Positions 52,713 through 62,500 of a DNA stretch of 64,000 bases are shown here, piece by piece. The stretch is from JALYRV01 sp040902895 (lineage in GTDB: Bacteria > Acidobacteriota > Vicinamibacteria > Vicinamibacterales > SCN-69-37), in contig JBBDWL010000143.1 of the NCBI GenBank assembly GCA_040902895.1, forward strand, positions 1 to 64,000, written 5' to 3'. The position numbers and the translations under genes were made by a program. Within the stretch, counting starts at the first letter, position 1. Every line of letters starts with the position of its first letter. The notes below the pieces were generated by a model. That model did not search any database. It worked only from the letters and a program-made list of their open reading frames with translations, and had not been told where the DNA came from.

Positions 52713-53395
52713 TGCGACTGGGCATCATGGGCGGGACGTTCGACCCGATTCACATGGGCCATCTCGACGTCGCGCGCGCCTCCGCGGATGCGCTTCACCT
52801 CGATCGCGTGCGGCTGCTGCCATCCAACATCCCCCCTCATCGTCAGGAACCAGGCACGTCGGCCTTCCACCGATTTGCGCTCGTCTGCCTGGCTGCCGCA
52901 ACCGACCCGCGCTTCGTCGCCGACGATGCGGAATTGCTTCGGAGCGGGCCGTCATATGCGGCCGACACGCTGCGTGAACTGCAGCGACAGGGCTGGAAGG
53001 CTGATCAGTTGTTCTTCCTGACCGGCGCCGATGCGTTCGCAGAAATTGCCACGTGGAAGGAGTACCCAGCGTTGCTGAATCTCTCACATTTCGTGGTCTG
53101 CTCGAGGCCAGGCCACGCGGCGCCACTGGTCCGCGGATTGCTGCCCGCTCTGCAGGACCGCATGGTGGATGCGAGCGAATTCAACGGCGCCTCGGAGGTG
53201 CGCGTCATCCTGCTCGACGCGGCCACGACCGATGTGTCATCGAGCCAGGTGCGCCAGGCGCTTGCTGATGGCGCGAGCGATGCGGCGCTTCGCGGCCTGC
53301 TCGCGCCGCAGGTCGACGCGCACATCCGCAGGCACGGCTTGTACAATTCGAGAAATTCTACCCGGCTGAATTTCCCCGGTTCGGCGCAGCACTGA
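52712..53395 (+). CDS. nadD: Nicotinate-nucleotide adenylyltransferase
   Basis: A 227-residue nucleotidyltransferase of NAD synthesis: RLGIMGGTFDPIHMGHLDVA (HxGH motif), LLPSNIPPHR, GADAFAEIATWKEY, and DVSSSQVRQALADG (the SSTxxR-type motif). The family normally ends at IRRHGLY; here NSRNSTRLNFPGSAQH follows, encoded by half of the family D palindrome (53352-53386), so an element insertion has displaced the stop. The ATG at 52712 overlaps the obgE stop. Confidence 0.95.
   Translation: MRLGIMGGTFDPIHMGHLDVARASADALHLDRVRLLPSNIPPHRQEPGTSAFHRFALVCLAAATDPRFVADDAELLRSGPSYAADTLRELQRQGWKADQLFFLTGADAFAEIATWKEYPALLNLSHFVVCSRPGHAAPLVRGLLPALQDRMVDASEFNGASEVRVILLDAATTDVSSSQVRQALADGASDAALRGLLAPQVDAHIRRHGLYNSRNSTRLNFPGSAQH
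53352..53386 (+). repeat. Half-copy of the family D palindrome at the nadD 3' end
   Basis: GAAATTCTACCCGGCTGAAT followed by TTCCCCGGTTCGGC matches one arm and centre of the element at 2430-2496 (minus strand) with few differences. It supplies the C-terminal extension of NadD. Confidence 0.85.
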
Positions 53396-53398
53396 CAC

Positions 53399-53833
53399 AT
53401 GACAAAGACACTTGTTCGCAAAAAGGCCGCCCCGAAGACAATGCAGACGACCAGGACCGCCGCGAAGCGGCGTCCCCGCAGGTCGGCGCCGCGCATGCCG
53501 AAGGCCATCAGCGCCGGCATCGCCGCGGCCCTCGATAAGAAGGCCGACGACGTTGTGATCATGGATCTTCGGAAGGCATCGTCATTCACCGACTTCTTCG
53601 TGCTGTGCACCGGCCAGAACATGCGGCAGGTGAAAGCGATCGCGGAGGCGATCGAAGCGGAGCTCAAGAAAGAAGGCCTCAGGCCGAGTCTGGTCGAGGG
53701 CTACAACAAGGCCGAGTGGGTGCTGCTCGATTATTTCGACTTCATCTTTCACATCTTCACGCCATCCACGCGCGCGTTCTATGGACTCGAGCGGCTATGG
53801 GGATCGGCGGAGAAAATACCCGTCGAATCGTAA
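53399..53833 (+). CDS. rsfS: Ribosome silencing factor RsfS
   Basis: A 144-residue protein whose C-terminal 105 residues are the RsfS/YbeB fold: KKADDVVIMDLRKASSFTDFFVLCTGQNMRQVKAIAEAIE, WVLLDYFDFIFHIFTPSTRAFYGLERLW. It binds L14 and blocks subunit joining in poor nutrition. The N-terminal 35 residues are basic and of low complexity; the real start may be the ATG at 53495. It follows nadD by 3 nt, the conserved neighbour order. Confidence 0.95.
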   Translation: MTKTLVRKKAAPKTMQTTRTAAKRRPRRSAPRMPKAISAGIAAALDKKADDVVIMDLRKASSFTDFFVLCTGQNMRQVKAIAEAIEAELKKEGLRPSLVEGYNKAEWVLLDYFDFIFHIFTPSTRAFYGLERLWGSAEKIPVES

Positions 53834-53841
53834 ACGCCGGC

Positions 53842-54495
53842 ATGGCGCTGGTGATGGCGCCGGCGTGTGCCGCATGCCGGGCCGTGCTCGATGAGCCGCT
53901 GGCCGGCCCTGTCTGCGGCAGCTGCTGGTCGGCTGTTAGAACCTGCACATTAGAGTGGCGGCACGACGGCGAGGCGCTGCGGCGCGTCGTCTCTGCCGGC
54001 CCCTACGACGGCACCCTTCGCGACATCATTCATGCCTGGAAGTTCGAGGGCCGGCAGGGTCTCGCGCGGCCACTCGCGCATCTCGTGCGGCTGCATTGCG
54101 GCGAAGCGCTCAACGGAGCCGACGTCGCGGTGCCGGTGCCGATAACGCCCTGGCGTCATTGGCAGCGCGGATTCAATCAGGCCGACGATCTCGCGCGCCA
54201 TCTTGGCGTGCCGCGCGCGCGTGCGCTTGCGCGATGGCGTCCGCGCGCGGCGCAGTCGACCCTGCCCGCGGCAGCGCGGCGGCGGAATGTCGATACGTCG
54301 ATGTTCGTGCCGGCCTGGCGCCGCGCCGCAGTCCGCGACCGCGTCATCGTGCTCGTGGATGATGTCGTCACGACGGGCGCCACGCTCGAGGCCTGCGCGC
54401 GCGTGCTGCACGCGGCGGGTGCGAAAGAAGTGCGCGCCGTAACGGTCGCGCAGACCGTGCTCAGGGGTGGCGCGGTCCTGAAGCGTGCGCGTTGA
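53842..54495 (+). CDS. comF: ComF-family phosphoribosyltransferase-like protein
   Basis: A 217-residue protein: an N-terminal zinc knuckle (APACAACRAVLDE and VCGSCW), the PRTase fold with HWQRGFNQADDLARHLG, and the PRPP-binding motif VIVLVDDVVTTGAT. ComF/GntX proteins act in DNA uptake or nucleotide salvage. The start at 53842 lies 8 nt after the rsfS stop; an earlier ATG at 53797 would overlap rsfS. The stop is 2 nt from the convergent permease gene. Confidence 0.9.
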   Translation: MALVMAPACAACRAVLDEPLAGPVCGSCWSAVRTCTLEWRHDGEALRRVVSAGPYDGTLRDIIHAWKFEGRQGLARPLAHLVRLHCGEALNGADVAVPVPITPWRHWQRGFNQADDLARHLGVPRARALARWRPRAAQSTLPAAARRRNVDTSMFVPAWRRAAVRDRVIVLVDDVVTTGATLEACARVLHAAGAKEVRAVTVAQTVLRGGAVLKRAR

Positions 54496-54497
54496 GC

Positions 54498-57176
54498 TCA
54501 CTCCGCGCGCAGCGCCACGAGCGGATCGATGCGCGCCGCACGTCTGGCGGGCACGATCGCCGCCAGCACCGCTGCCGCCAGTACCCCGACGCCGACGAGC
54601 AGGAACGTTCTGGCGTCATACGGCCTGACGCCATACAGCAGCGTCGAGATGTATCCGAATGTCATCAGCGAAATCGTGACACCCGCTGTCAGCCCGGTCA
54701 GCGTGATGGCCGCCGCTTGCCGGACGACGAGCCTCACGATCTGCCGCGGGGTCGCTCCCAGGGCCGCGCGTACGCCTATTTCATGAGAGCGCTGAGAGAC
54801 AGCGTAGGACAACACGCCAAACAGGCCGACGATCGCAACAATCAACGCCGACGCCGCGAGACTCCCCAGCAGGATGGCGTACAAGCGGGGAGCTGCCAGT
54901 CCGGTCCGCAGACGGTCGTTCATCGTCATCACGCCTTCAAGTGCCAGGGCCGGATCCAGGTCGCGCACAACGGTCCGCAAATCGGACGCAACGGCTTCAG
55001 GCCTATTCGAAGTCTGCAGCACCACGTTCACGACCGTTCCGAACTCGTTGCCGGTCTGACGGTAGGAGACGAAGTATGCGGGACCCGACGTCATCGATGG
55101 ATCGATTGAGCGTTGATCCTCCACGACGCCGGCAACGTGCCAGCCTTTGCGACCCTTGATGGTGACTGGCAGAATCTCTCCGACCGGTGTGTCGTCCAGA
55201 TACCGGGACGCAAAGGCCTGATTAACGACGACGACTGGCAGCGAGGCCGCCGTGTCAGCCTCCTGCAGCCCATGGCCCGATGAGAACCGCATGCCCATGG
55301 CCTCGAAGTAGCCGGGACTCACCGTAATGCGCGCCGCCTGCACTTCAATCGTCTGGCCGGTCGAACCACGCATCTTGAACGCACTTGAGGACGTGCGCGG
55401 CGTCAGCGGCACGTGCGTAGCGACGCCGGCGTAACGGATATCGGGGTGCCGCTTCAAACGCTGCAGCACATGGTCAACGGCCTCCGCGCGTCCGGCCGGC
55501 GTGTACCCGGCGTCCTGCAGGATCAGACGTGCCGTGAGCACTCGCGAAGGATCGAAACCGCGATCGGCGGCCAGCAGCTCGCGAAAGCTCTGTGCCAGCA
55601 GCGCCGCCCCGATCAACAGGACCGACGCGACAGCCACTTGCGCGGTCATGGCGACGGCCCGCACCGGCGAGCGGCCGGCATCGCGCCCGGTGGCAGTACG
55701 GCTCGACGCCCCCAACCCTGCGGCGACATCGAGCCTTGGTGCGTGCATCGCCGGAAGAATGCCGAAGACGAGGCTCGACAACACCGCAGCGCAAGCGGCA
55801 AACCCGAGCACCACCGCGTCGAGCGCGACATTGTCCTGCCGCGGAAAGTCCGGCGGCAGCACTGCTGGGAGGGCGCGGATGGCGAGCGCGGTCAGCGCCA
55901 CTCCGACAGCGCCTCCCGCAAAACCAAGCATCAAGCTTTCGGTGGTGAGCTGCCGCATGACGCGACCGCTTCCGGCGCCAAGGGCGATGCGCACGGCAAT
56001 CTCGCGGCGCCTCGACGCACCCCGGGCGATCTGCAGGCTCGCCACGTTGGCTGTCGCCGCCACGAGCAGCAGACCGACCGCGCAGAGGAAGATCACAATG
56101 GCGGGCCGGACGCGCGACGTTACGTGATCGAGCAGGGGAATGGCGGCGACGTCAACTGGTCCGTCAGATCCGAAGAAGACCATCGCCATCATGTCACCGG
56201 GGAATGCGCGGCCGCGCGCCGTGCCTTCCGCGGAGGCCTGCTCGGGCGACACGCCTGCGCGCAGTCTGCCAATGGCGTGGAACGGCGGCTGTCCACCGGT
56301 GGGCGACACGAAGAGCGGGATCCAGATCATCGTGTCGTCATCGGGGAATGCGGTGTCGGCCGGCAGAACGCCCACGATTCGATACGCTGCGTCTCCAAGT
56401 TGAATCATCTGGTTCACGGCATCGTCGCTGCCGCCGAACCGGCGGCTCCAAAGGTTCTCGGAAATGACGGCGACGCGATTGCTGCCGGCGCGTTCGTTGG
56501 CCTCGGTGTACAGCGTGCCGCGCAGCGGGCGCGCGCGAAGGACGCTGAACAGGCCGGCCGTGGCCCTCGCAATGCGAACGCGCTCCTGGCCTCCGACTGA
56601 TGAGAGCGTCGCCATGTAGGAGGACCACGCCCCGGCGCTGTCGAGTGTCGCGGCATTCGCGCGCCATGCGGCAAAGGTCCTGTTGGTGAAGGTCGCGGGC
56701 GCGGCGGCATCGGGACTGCGGCCACCTCGAGTCTCGAGGAGCCTGACAATGCGATCTGGTTCGGGCCATGGCAGCGGATCGAATATGACACCGCGCGCGA
56801 CGCTGAACAGCGTGGTGGTCGCTGCGATGCCGAGGGCAACCGTCACAATGGCCAGCAGACTGAATGCGCGCTGACGGCGCATCAGCCGTGCCGCAAAACG
56901 GACGTCCTGCCAGACGCCCGCCAAGGGCGAAGCTGATGTCGGAGAAGGCAGAACGACGGCCGCGCGGCGCGCGGGAACACGCTGCAGCCGCGGCGCTTCA
57001 CCGCGCCAAACCTCGAGCTGGGCGGCGAGGTTAGCTTCGGCCTCCTCGAGGGAGCAGCCTTCCGCCAGACACTTCTGGTAGAGGCGCTCCGCGTGTTCCG
57101 ACAATTCCTCCAGGACGTCGTCTTCGGGACACGTTTCGCTGTCGAAAGCCGATCGGACGCGCGACTTCCAGTCCAT
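54498..57176 (-). CDS. ADOP-type MacB/FtsX permease
   Basis: An 892-residue permease of the acidobacterial duplicated orphan permease class: an N-terminal cytoplasmic segment (SAFDSETCPEDDVLEELSEHAERLYQKCLAEGCSLEEAEANLAAQL), a TM near 105, a MacB-like periplasmic domain, FtsX helices around 395-500, a second periplasmic domain, and FtsX helices again to the end (LSYAVSQRSHEIGVRAALGATPRQIVRLVV). It lacks its own ATPase, which is also absent nearby, as usual for the class. The gene starts 19 nt after the PadR stop. Confidence 0.93.
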   Translation of the reverse strand: MDWKSRVRSAFDSETCPEDDVLEELSEHAERLYQKCLAEGCSLEEAEANLAAQLEVWRGEAPRLQRVPARRAAVVLPSPTSASPLAGVWQDVRFAARLMRRQRAFSLLAIVTVALGIAATTTLFSVARGVIFDPLPWPEPDRIVRLLETRGGRSPDAAAPATFTNRTFAAWRANAATLDSAGAWSSYMATLSSVGGQERVRIARATAGLFSVLRARPLRGTLYTEANERAGSNRVAVISENLWSRRFGGSDDAVNQMIQLGDAAYRIVGVLPADTAFPDDDTMIWIPLFVSPTGGQPPFHAIGRLRAGVSPEQASAEGTARGRAFPGDMMAMVFFGSDGPVDVAAIPLLDHVTSRVRPAIVIFLCAVGLLLVAATANVASLQIARGASRRREIAVRIALGAGSGRVMRQLTTESLMLGFAGGAVGVALTALAIRALPAVLPPDFPRQDNVALDAVVLGFAACAAVLSSLVFGILPAMHAPRLDVAAGLGASSRTATGRDAGRSPVRAVAMTAQVAVASVLLIGAALLAQSFRELLAADRGFDPSRVLTARLILQDAGYTPAGRAEAVDHVLQRLKRHPDIRYAGVATHVPLTPRTSSSAFKMRGSTGQTIEVQAARITVSPGYFEAMGMRFSSGHGLQEADTAASLPVVVVNQAFASRYLDDTPVGEILPVTIKGRKGWHVAGVVEDQRSIDPSMTSGPAYFVSYRQTGNEFGTVVNVVLQTSNRPEAVASDLRTVVRDLDPALALEGVMTMNDRLRTGLAAPRLYAILLGSLAASALIVAIVGLFGVLSYAVSQRSHEIGVRAALGATPRQIVRLVVRQAAAITLTGLTAGVTISLMTFGYISTLLYGVRPYDARTFLLVGVGVLAAAVLAAIVPARRAARIDPLVALRAE

Positions 57177-57195
57177 GCGTCACCTCTCGGAGGCG

Positions 57196-57534
57196 TCAGG
57201 CGTTGCGAACGCCTGCGACGCGATTCAACCCCACGAAGAAGTTCTCCCAGACCGTTCGCTGGCTGGCCAGCGTCTTCCGGCCCTTCGCGGTCAGACGGTA
57301 ATAGCGCCGGCGACGCTCCCCGGCTTTCTCGACCCAGCGGCCCTCGACCAGGCCGTTGGCTTCCATGCGGTACAACGTCGGATAAAGCGATGTGACGTGG
57401 AACCTGATGGCGCCCTCTGACCGGTCTTCGATCAGCCGGGCCAGATCGTAGCCATGGCGCTCGCGCTCTTCGAGCAGGGCCATCAGCAGCAATTCCGCGC
57501 TGCCACGTTTGAGCTCACGGCCGAGTCGATCCAT
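57196..57534 (-). CDS. PadR-family regulator of the ADOP permease
   Basis: A 112-residue PadR protein: RELKRGSAELLLMALLEERERHGYDLARLIEDRSEGAIRFHVTSLYPTLYRMEANGLVEGRWVEK, with RRRRYYRLTAKGRKTL. It shares an operon with the ADOP permease, the standard pairing in Acidobacteria. The start codon lies within a palindromic sequence, consistent with autoregulation. Confidence 0.93.
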   Translation of the reverse strand: MDRLGRELKRGSAELLLMALLEERERHGYDLARLIEDRSEGAIRFHVTSLYPTLYRMEANGLVEGRWVEKAGERRRRYYRLTAKGRKTLASQRTVWENFFVGLNRVAGVRNA

Positions 57535-57555
57535 ATATTGGCATGCATTATATGG
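57531..57555. promoter_or_regulatory. Inverted repeat overlapping the PadR start codon
   Basis: CCATATA at 57531-57537 and TATATGG at 57549-57555 are perfect complements separated by TTGGCATGCAT. The start ATG of PadR (57532-57534) is inside the first arm. A dimer bound here would occlude both the start codon and the -10 region. The palindrome fits the AT-rich, dyad nature of PadR operators. Confidence 0.75.
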
Positions 57556-57582
57556 GCACGAACAGGTAAGTCAAGGAATCGA

Positions 57583-58173
57583 TCAGAGCAGCTGGCGGTC
57601 CTTGAGTCGCGCGAGAATATCCGCCGCGATGTCTTCCTTCGACTTGCTTGCGTCGATGACCTCCCAGCCTTCGCCGGCGGCCTGGCGCCGGTAGCTGTCG
57701 CGCACGCGCGACAACAGCGGAAGATCGCGCTCGAACTTGTCGCGGCCGTGCGCCTTCCGGCGGGCCGCTTCCTCGGGAGCGATGTCGAGCAGAAAGACCA
57801 CCGTCGGGACAGGCAGATGGCGCTGCACGTCGTGCAGCCAGACGGAATCGAGTCCCTGAGCCTCCCCGTAAGCAATGCTTGACGCGCGATAGCGATCGCA
57901 GACGACGACGTCGCCTGCGGCAAGCCAGTCTTGGATGGCCTGGCGATACTCGTGGCGGTTGGCGATGTAGAGCAGCTGCAGCGTGTCGGCAGCGAAGTCG
58001 CGATCCCCGTTGAGTGCGGCGCGAATCTCGCGGCCAATCGGCGTGTCGTAGTCGGGGAACGACAGCGCGCGCACGGTGCGGCCGGCCGCGGCGAACTGCT
58101 CGCGCAACCGCGCGGCCTGCGTCTCTTTGCCGCTCTGATCGAGTCCTTCGAACGCGATGAGAATGCCGGTCAT
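57583..58173 (-). CDS. tmk: Thymidylate kinase
   Basis: A 196-residue P-loop kinase that makes dTDP: GILIAFEGLDQSGKETQAARL (Walker A), VVCDRYRASSIAYGEAQGL (DRY motif) and a lid region EEAARRKAHGRDKFER. The catalytic arginine of type I enzymes is replaced by Gln-Ser in the P-loop (DQSGKE), and arginines occur in the lid, as in type II enzymes. It overlaps lysA (ATGA). Confidence 0.95.
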   Translation of the reverse strand: MTGILIAFEGLDQSGKETQAARLREQFAAAGRTVRALSFPDYDTPIGREIRAALNGDRDFAADTLQLLYIANRHEYRQAIQDWLAAGDVVVCDRYRASSIAYGEAQGLDSVWLHDVQRHLPVPTVVFLLDIAPEEAARRKAHGRDKFERDLPLLSRVRDSYRRQAAGEGWEVIDASKSKEDIAADILARLKDRQLL

Positions 58174-59444
58174 TGCACTTCCATCTGCAGCAGATCGTCG
58201 ATTGTCTGCCGGCGGCGGATGAGGCGCCAGCCGTCGGCCTCAACCAGCACCTCGGAAGGAAACAGGCGCCGGTTGTAGTTGGAGCCCATGACCGCGCCGT
58301 ACGCGCCGGTGTCGCGCACGGCCAGCAGATCGCCGACTTCGATCGGCGGCAGCTCGCGGTCGCTGCCGAGCGTATCGGTCGTTTCGCAGACGGGGCCTAC
58401 GACATCGGCCCCGATCTTCGCGCCGGCGCGCGGCGTGACGGCCTCGATGCCGTGGTACGCCCCATAGAGCATCGGGCGCATCAGCTCGGTCATGCCGGCA
58501 TCGGCAATCACGAACATCCTGACATTGCTGGACACGGCCGCCGTGCCGGGGCCTTGGGGCTGCGGCTTCAGGTCGACGACGCGCGTGAGCAGCACGCCGG
58601 CCGGGCCCGTGATCACCCGTCCGGGCTCGAGCACGATCGTTCTTCCTGACGCGGCAATCACTGGCAGCACCGCTGCGGCATAGTCGGTTGCGGTCGGCAC
58701 ACCGGTGCCGTCGTACGAAATCCCGAGCCCGCCGCCGACGTCGAGATGCTCCACCGAAACACCGTCATGTTCCAGCTCGGTTGCGAGGCTGACCAGCGCC
58801 TCAGCCGCGCGCCGCAGCGGCTCGAGTTTCGTGATCTGGGATCCCACGTGTACGTGGAGTCCGACAACCTGCAGACCCGCGCGGGTGGCCATCTCGCGGC
58901 ACATCGCGCGCGCGTCTTCGATCGCAACGCCGAACTTGTTCGTCTTGCGGCCGGTTGAAATGCCGGGATGACTCAGGGCATCGATGTCGGGATTGATGCG
59001 CACGGCCACGCGCGCGCGCGTGCCAAGCCGTCGCGCCGTGCGATCGATGCGATCCATCTCGCCGAACGACTCGGCGTTGATCGCTTTCAGGCCGAGCCCG
59101 ACGGCGCGATCGATCTCGGCCGGCGTCTTGCCGACGCCCGTAAAGACAATCTCGGACGGCGTCAATCCGGCCCGCAGCGCGACATCGATCTCGCCGCCGG
59201 AATTCGCGTCGGCGTGCGCGCCGAGGCGTTTCAGCAGCCTGACGATCGCCAGCGTTGAATTGGCTTTGAGTGCGTAGTGAATGGCATGCGGATGGCCCGC
59301 GAACGCCGAGTCGAGCTCCTGATATCGCGCGCGAATCGCGGGGGCGCTGTACACGTAGCAGGGCGTGCCGAATTCGTCGGCGATGGCCTCGAGCGACTGG
59401 CCGTCGCAGACAAGCGTCCCGTTGTCATGAAAAAAACCGTGCAA
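58170..59444 (-). CDS. lysA: Diaminopimelate decarboxylase
   Basis: A 424-residue PLP enzyme catalysing the last step of lysine synthesis: HAIHYALKANSTLAIV (PLP lysine), HVHVGSQITKLEPLRRAAEA, LDVGGGLGISYDG, LEPGRVITGPAGVL, GPVCETTDTLGSDREL and GAYGAVMGSNYNRRLFPSEVLV. The start is 83 nt from the divergent amidohydrolase gene. Its operon also contains tmk. Confidence 0.96.
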   Translation of the reverse strand: MHGFFHDNGTLVCDGQSLEAIADEFGTPCYVYSAPAIRARYQELDSAFAGHPHAIHYALKANSTLAIVRLLKRLGAHADANSGGEIDVALRAGLTPSEIVFTGVGKTPAEIDRAVGLGLKAINAESFGEMDRIDRTARRLGTRARVAVRINPDIDALSHPGISTGRKTNKFGVAIEDARAMCREMATRAGLQVVGLHVHVGSQITKLEPLRRAAEALVSLATELEHDGVSVEHLDVGGGLGISYDGTGVPTATDYAAAVLPVIAASGRTIVLEPGRVITGPAGVLLTRVVDLKPQPQGPGTAAVSSNVRMFVIADAGMTELMRPMLYGAYHGIEAVTPRAGAKIGADVVGPVCETTDTLGSDRELPPIEVGDLLAVRDTGAYGAVMGSNYNRRLFPSEVLVEADGWRLIRRRQTIDDLLQMEVQ

Positions 59445-59526
59445 GCAGCCCGGATCATATCAGCCCGCGTCGATGACTTGGCAGCGGCGGACGGCGCGGC
59501 TTATGATGCCCGCGCCCGGAGGAATC

Positions 59527-62500
59527 ATGAAGTTCATGCGCTTATCGGTGGTCGTGGTTGCGGCGTGCGCGCTGTCGGTCGTTGCTCCTGCCGGTCAGGA
59601 GCCGCAGAAGGAAGACACGAAGGCACCGGAAGGGCTGGTGCTCAAGACCGCGGAGACGATCGAGTTCACGACAGACGAGATCACGTGGCCGTCCATCGAC
59701 GTCTCGCCCGACGGCCGCACGATGGTCTTCGACGTGCTGGGCGATCTGTACACGCTGCCGATCGAGGGCGGAGATGCGACACGGATCATGGGCGGGCTGT
59801 CGTTCGAGAGTCAGCCGGCCTATTCGCCCGACGGCACGCTGATCGCGTTTCTCAGCGATCGCAACGGCGTCGAAAACCTCTGGATCGCGAACGCGGACGG
59901 ATCGAACCCGCGCGCGATTACGAAGGACGGCCGCACCAACGATCGTCCGCAGCTCATGCTCTCGCCGTCCTGGACGCCTGACGGCAACTACATCATCGTC
60001 TCGAAATCACGCCCGCCGGATCCAGGGACCTTCGGGCTCTTCATGTATCACCGCGACGGCGGCACGGGCGTGCGCATCGGTCCTGCGCCGCCACCGCCGC
60101 CCGGGCCCGACAGTGAGGGGCCTCCGGCCGGCGGCCCGCCCACCAACAAGATGGGCGCAGCGGTATCCCCCGATGGCCGCTTCATCTATTACGCGCAGCG
60201 CAACGGCAGCTTCACATACAACGCGCAGTTCCCGCTGTGGCAGATCTACCGGCACGACAGGGAAACGGGCGACGTGTCGCAGGTCACGAATGCGCGCGGC
60301 TCCGCAATGCGGCCCGTCCTCTCGCCAGACGGGCAGTGGGTCGTCTATGCGACGCGGCACAAGACGCAGACCGGATTGCGCGTGCGCAATCTCGAGACAG
60401 GGGCCGAGCGATGGCTCGCCTACCCCGTCACCCGCGACGATCAGGAATCACGGGCGAGCCGCGACACGATGCCGGGTTACGCATTTCTGCCGGACGGACA
60501 ATCGCTGATCGTTCCGATTGACGGCAAGATCCACCGCGTCGATCTCGCCAGCGGGCAGTCGCGCGTTATTCCGATGACGTTGCGCGTCCAGGCCGAGATC
60601 GCTCCGCGCGTCTACACGCCCGTGCGCGTGGAAGACACGCCGGCTGTGCGCTCGCGACTCATTCGCTGGCCTACCCTCTCGCCCGATGGCACGCGCATGG
60701 TGTTTGGCGCGATGAACCGGCTGTACATCATGGACATGCCCTCTGGCCGGCCGCGCCTGTTGGTGTCGACGCAAGACCCTGCAGCCGGCGCCACTGAAGG
60801 CGAATTCATGCCCGCCTGGTCCCCCGACGGCCGATCCATCGTCTATGTCACGTGGACGACGGGCGGCGGGCATATCAAACGTGTCGCCGCCAGCGGCGGA
60901 CAGCCAGAGACGCTCACGACCGCGCCCGGCTACTACCTCGATCCGGAATACACACCCGACGGCACGCGCATCGTCTTCATCCGCGGCGCCGCCGCCGATC
61001 ATCTGTATTCGATCCTCAGGGACACGCCGGAGCCGAATCAGAATCCCGACGCGCCCGCCGAGATTGGCGGCGTGAACGCGCCCAACACGCTGGAGCTGCG
61101 ATCGATGCCTGCCGCTGGCGGCGCGACGACGTTCATCTCATCGGCGCGCGGCGCGCGCAGCCCGCACTTCATTCGCGGCAGCTCCGCGCGCGTGTATCTC
61201 TCGAGCGGCCGCGATCTGCACTCGATCACGCTCGACGGCTACGATCGGCGCACGCATTTCCGTGTGACAGGCACGGGAGCAGGGCCAAACCCGCCCGGCG
61301 CAACCGAAATCCGGCTCTCACCCGACGGCACTCGCGCATTCGTCAGTCTGCAGGGACGCCATTTCCTGGTGACGGTGCCCATGGCCGGCCGCGAAACCGT
61401 GAACATCCGGATTACGGGCCGCGGCGACAGCGCGGTGGTGCCGGTCAAACACATGTCGGCCGAAGGCGGCGACTATCTGCGATGGACCAGCGACGGGAAG
61501 GCCGTCACCTGGGCGTGGGGCTCGCAGTTCTTCCAGCAGCCGATCGACGCCGCGGAACCGCGGAAGACCGAGATTGTCGTTGAGGCTTCTCGTGCCCGCG
61601 CGGCAGGGTCGGTCCTGTTGTCGGGTGGCCGGATCATCACGATGAAAGGTGACGAGGTGATTGCGTCCGGCGATGTGCTCGTGACCGACAATCGCATTGC
61701 CGCGGTCGGCAGAAAGGGATCGCTCAGGGTTCCTGCCGGCACGCGCCGAATCGACGTCGCCGGCAAAACCATCATGCCGGGCCTGGTCGACGCGCACGCT
61801 CACATGTGGGCGCCGCGCGGACTGCATCAGTCCGAGGTGTGGCAGTACCTCGCCAACCTCGCGTACGGCGTCACGACCACGCGCGATCCGCAGACCTCGA
61901 CGCCCGACGTGTTTGCCTATGCGGACATGGTTGACGCCGGGATGATTCCCGGGCCGCGGGTGTTCGCCACCGGTCCCGGTGTCTTTTCGGGCTCGAACAT
62001 CGACTCGCGCGAGGCGGCATTCAATTTCATCAAACGCTACAGGGACGCGTATCGCACCAACACCATCAAGCAATACGTCGCCGGCGATCGCATCGTCCGC
62101 CAATGGATCATCGAAGCCGCGAAGGAGTACGGGATCACCGCGACGGTCGAAGGCGCGCTCGATCTCAAGTTGAACCTGACGCAGATCGCCGACGGCTATT
62201 CCGGCCAGGAACACAGCTTTCCGATCATGCCGCTCTACAAGGACGTCGTCGAGTTCGTCGCGCGCACGAAGACGTTCTACACGCCGACGATTCTGGTCGC
62301 CTATGGCGCGCCGTGGAGCGAGAACTATTACTTCCAGACCGAGAACGTCGCCGACGACCCGAAGCTGCGCCGATGGATACCGTGGCAGCTGCTCGACAAC
62401 ATGGTGCGCCGCCGCGCGCAGTGGTTCCTGCCCGAGGAATACGGTCATGCGGCGATCGCGAAGACGGTGGCCGACATCGTGCGCGCTGGAGGCCGTGCGG

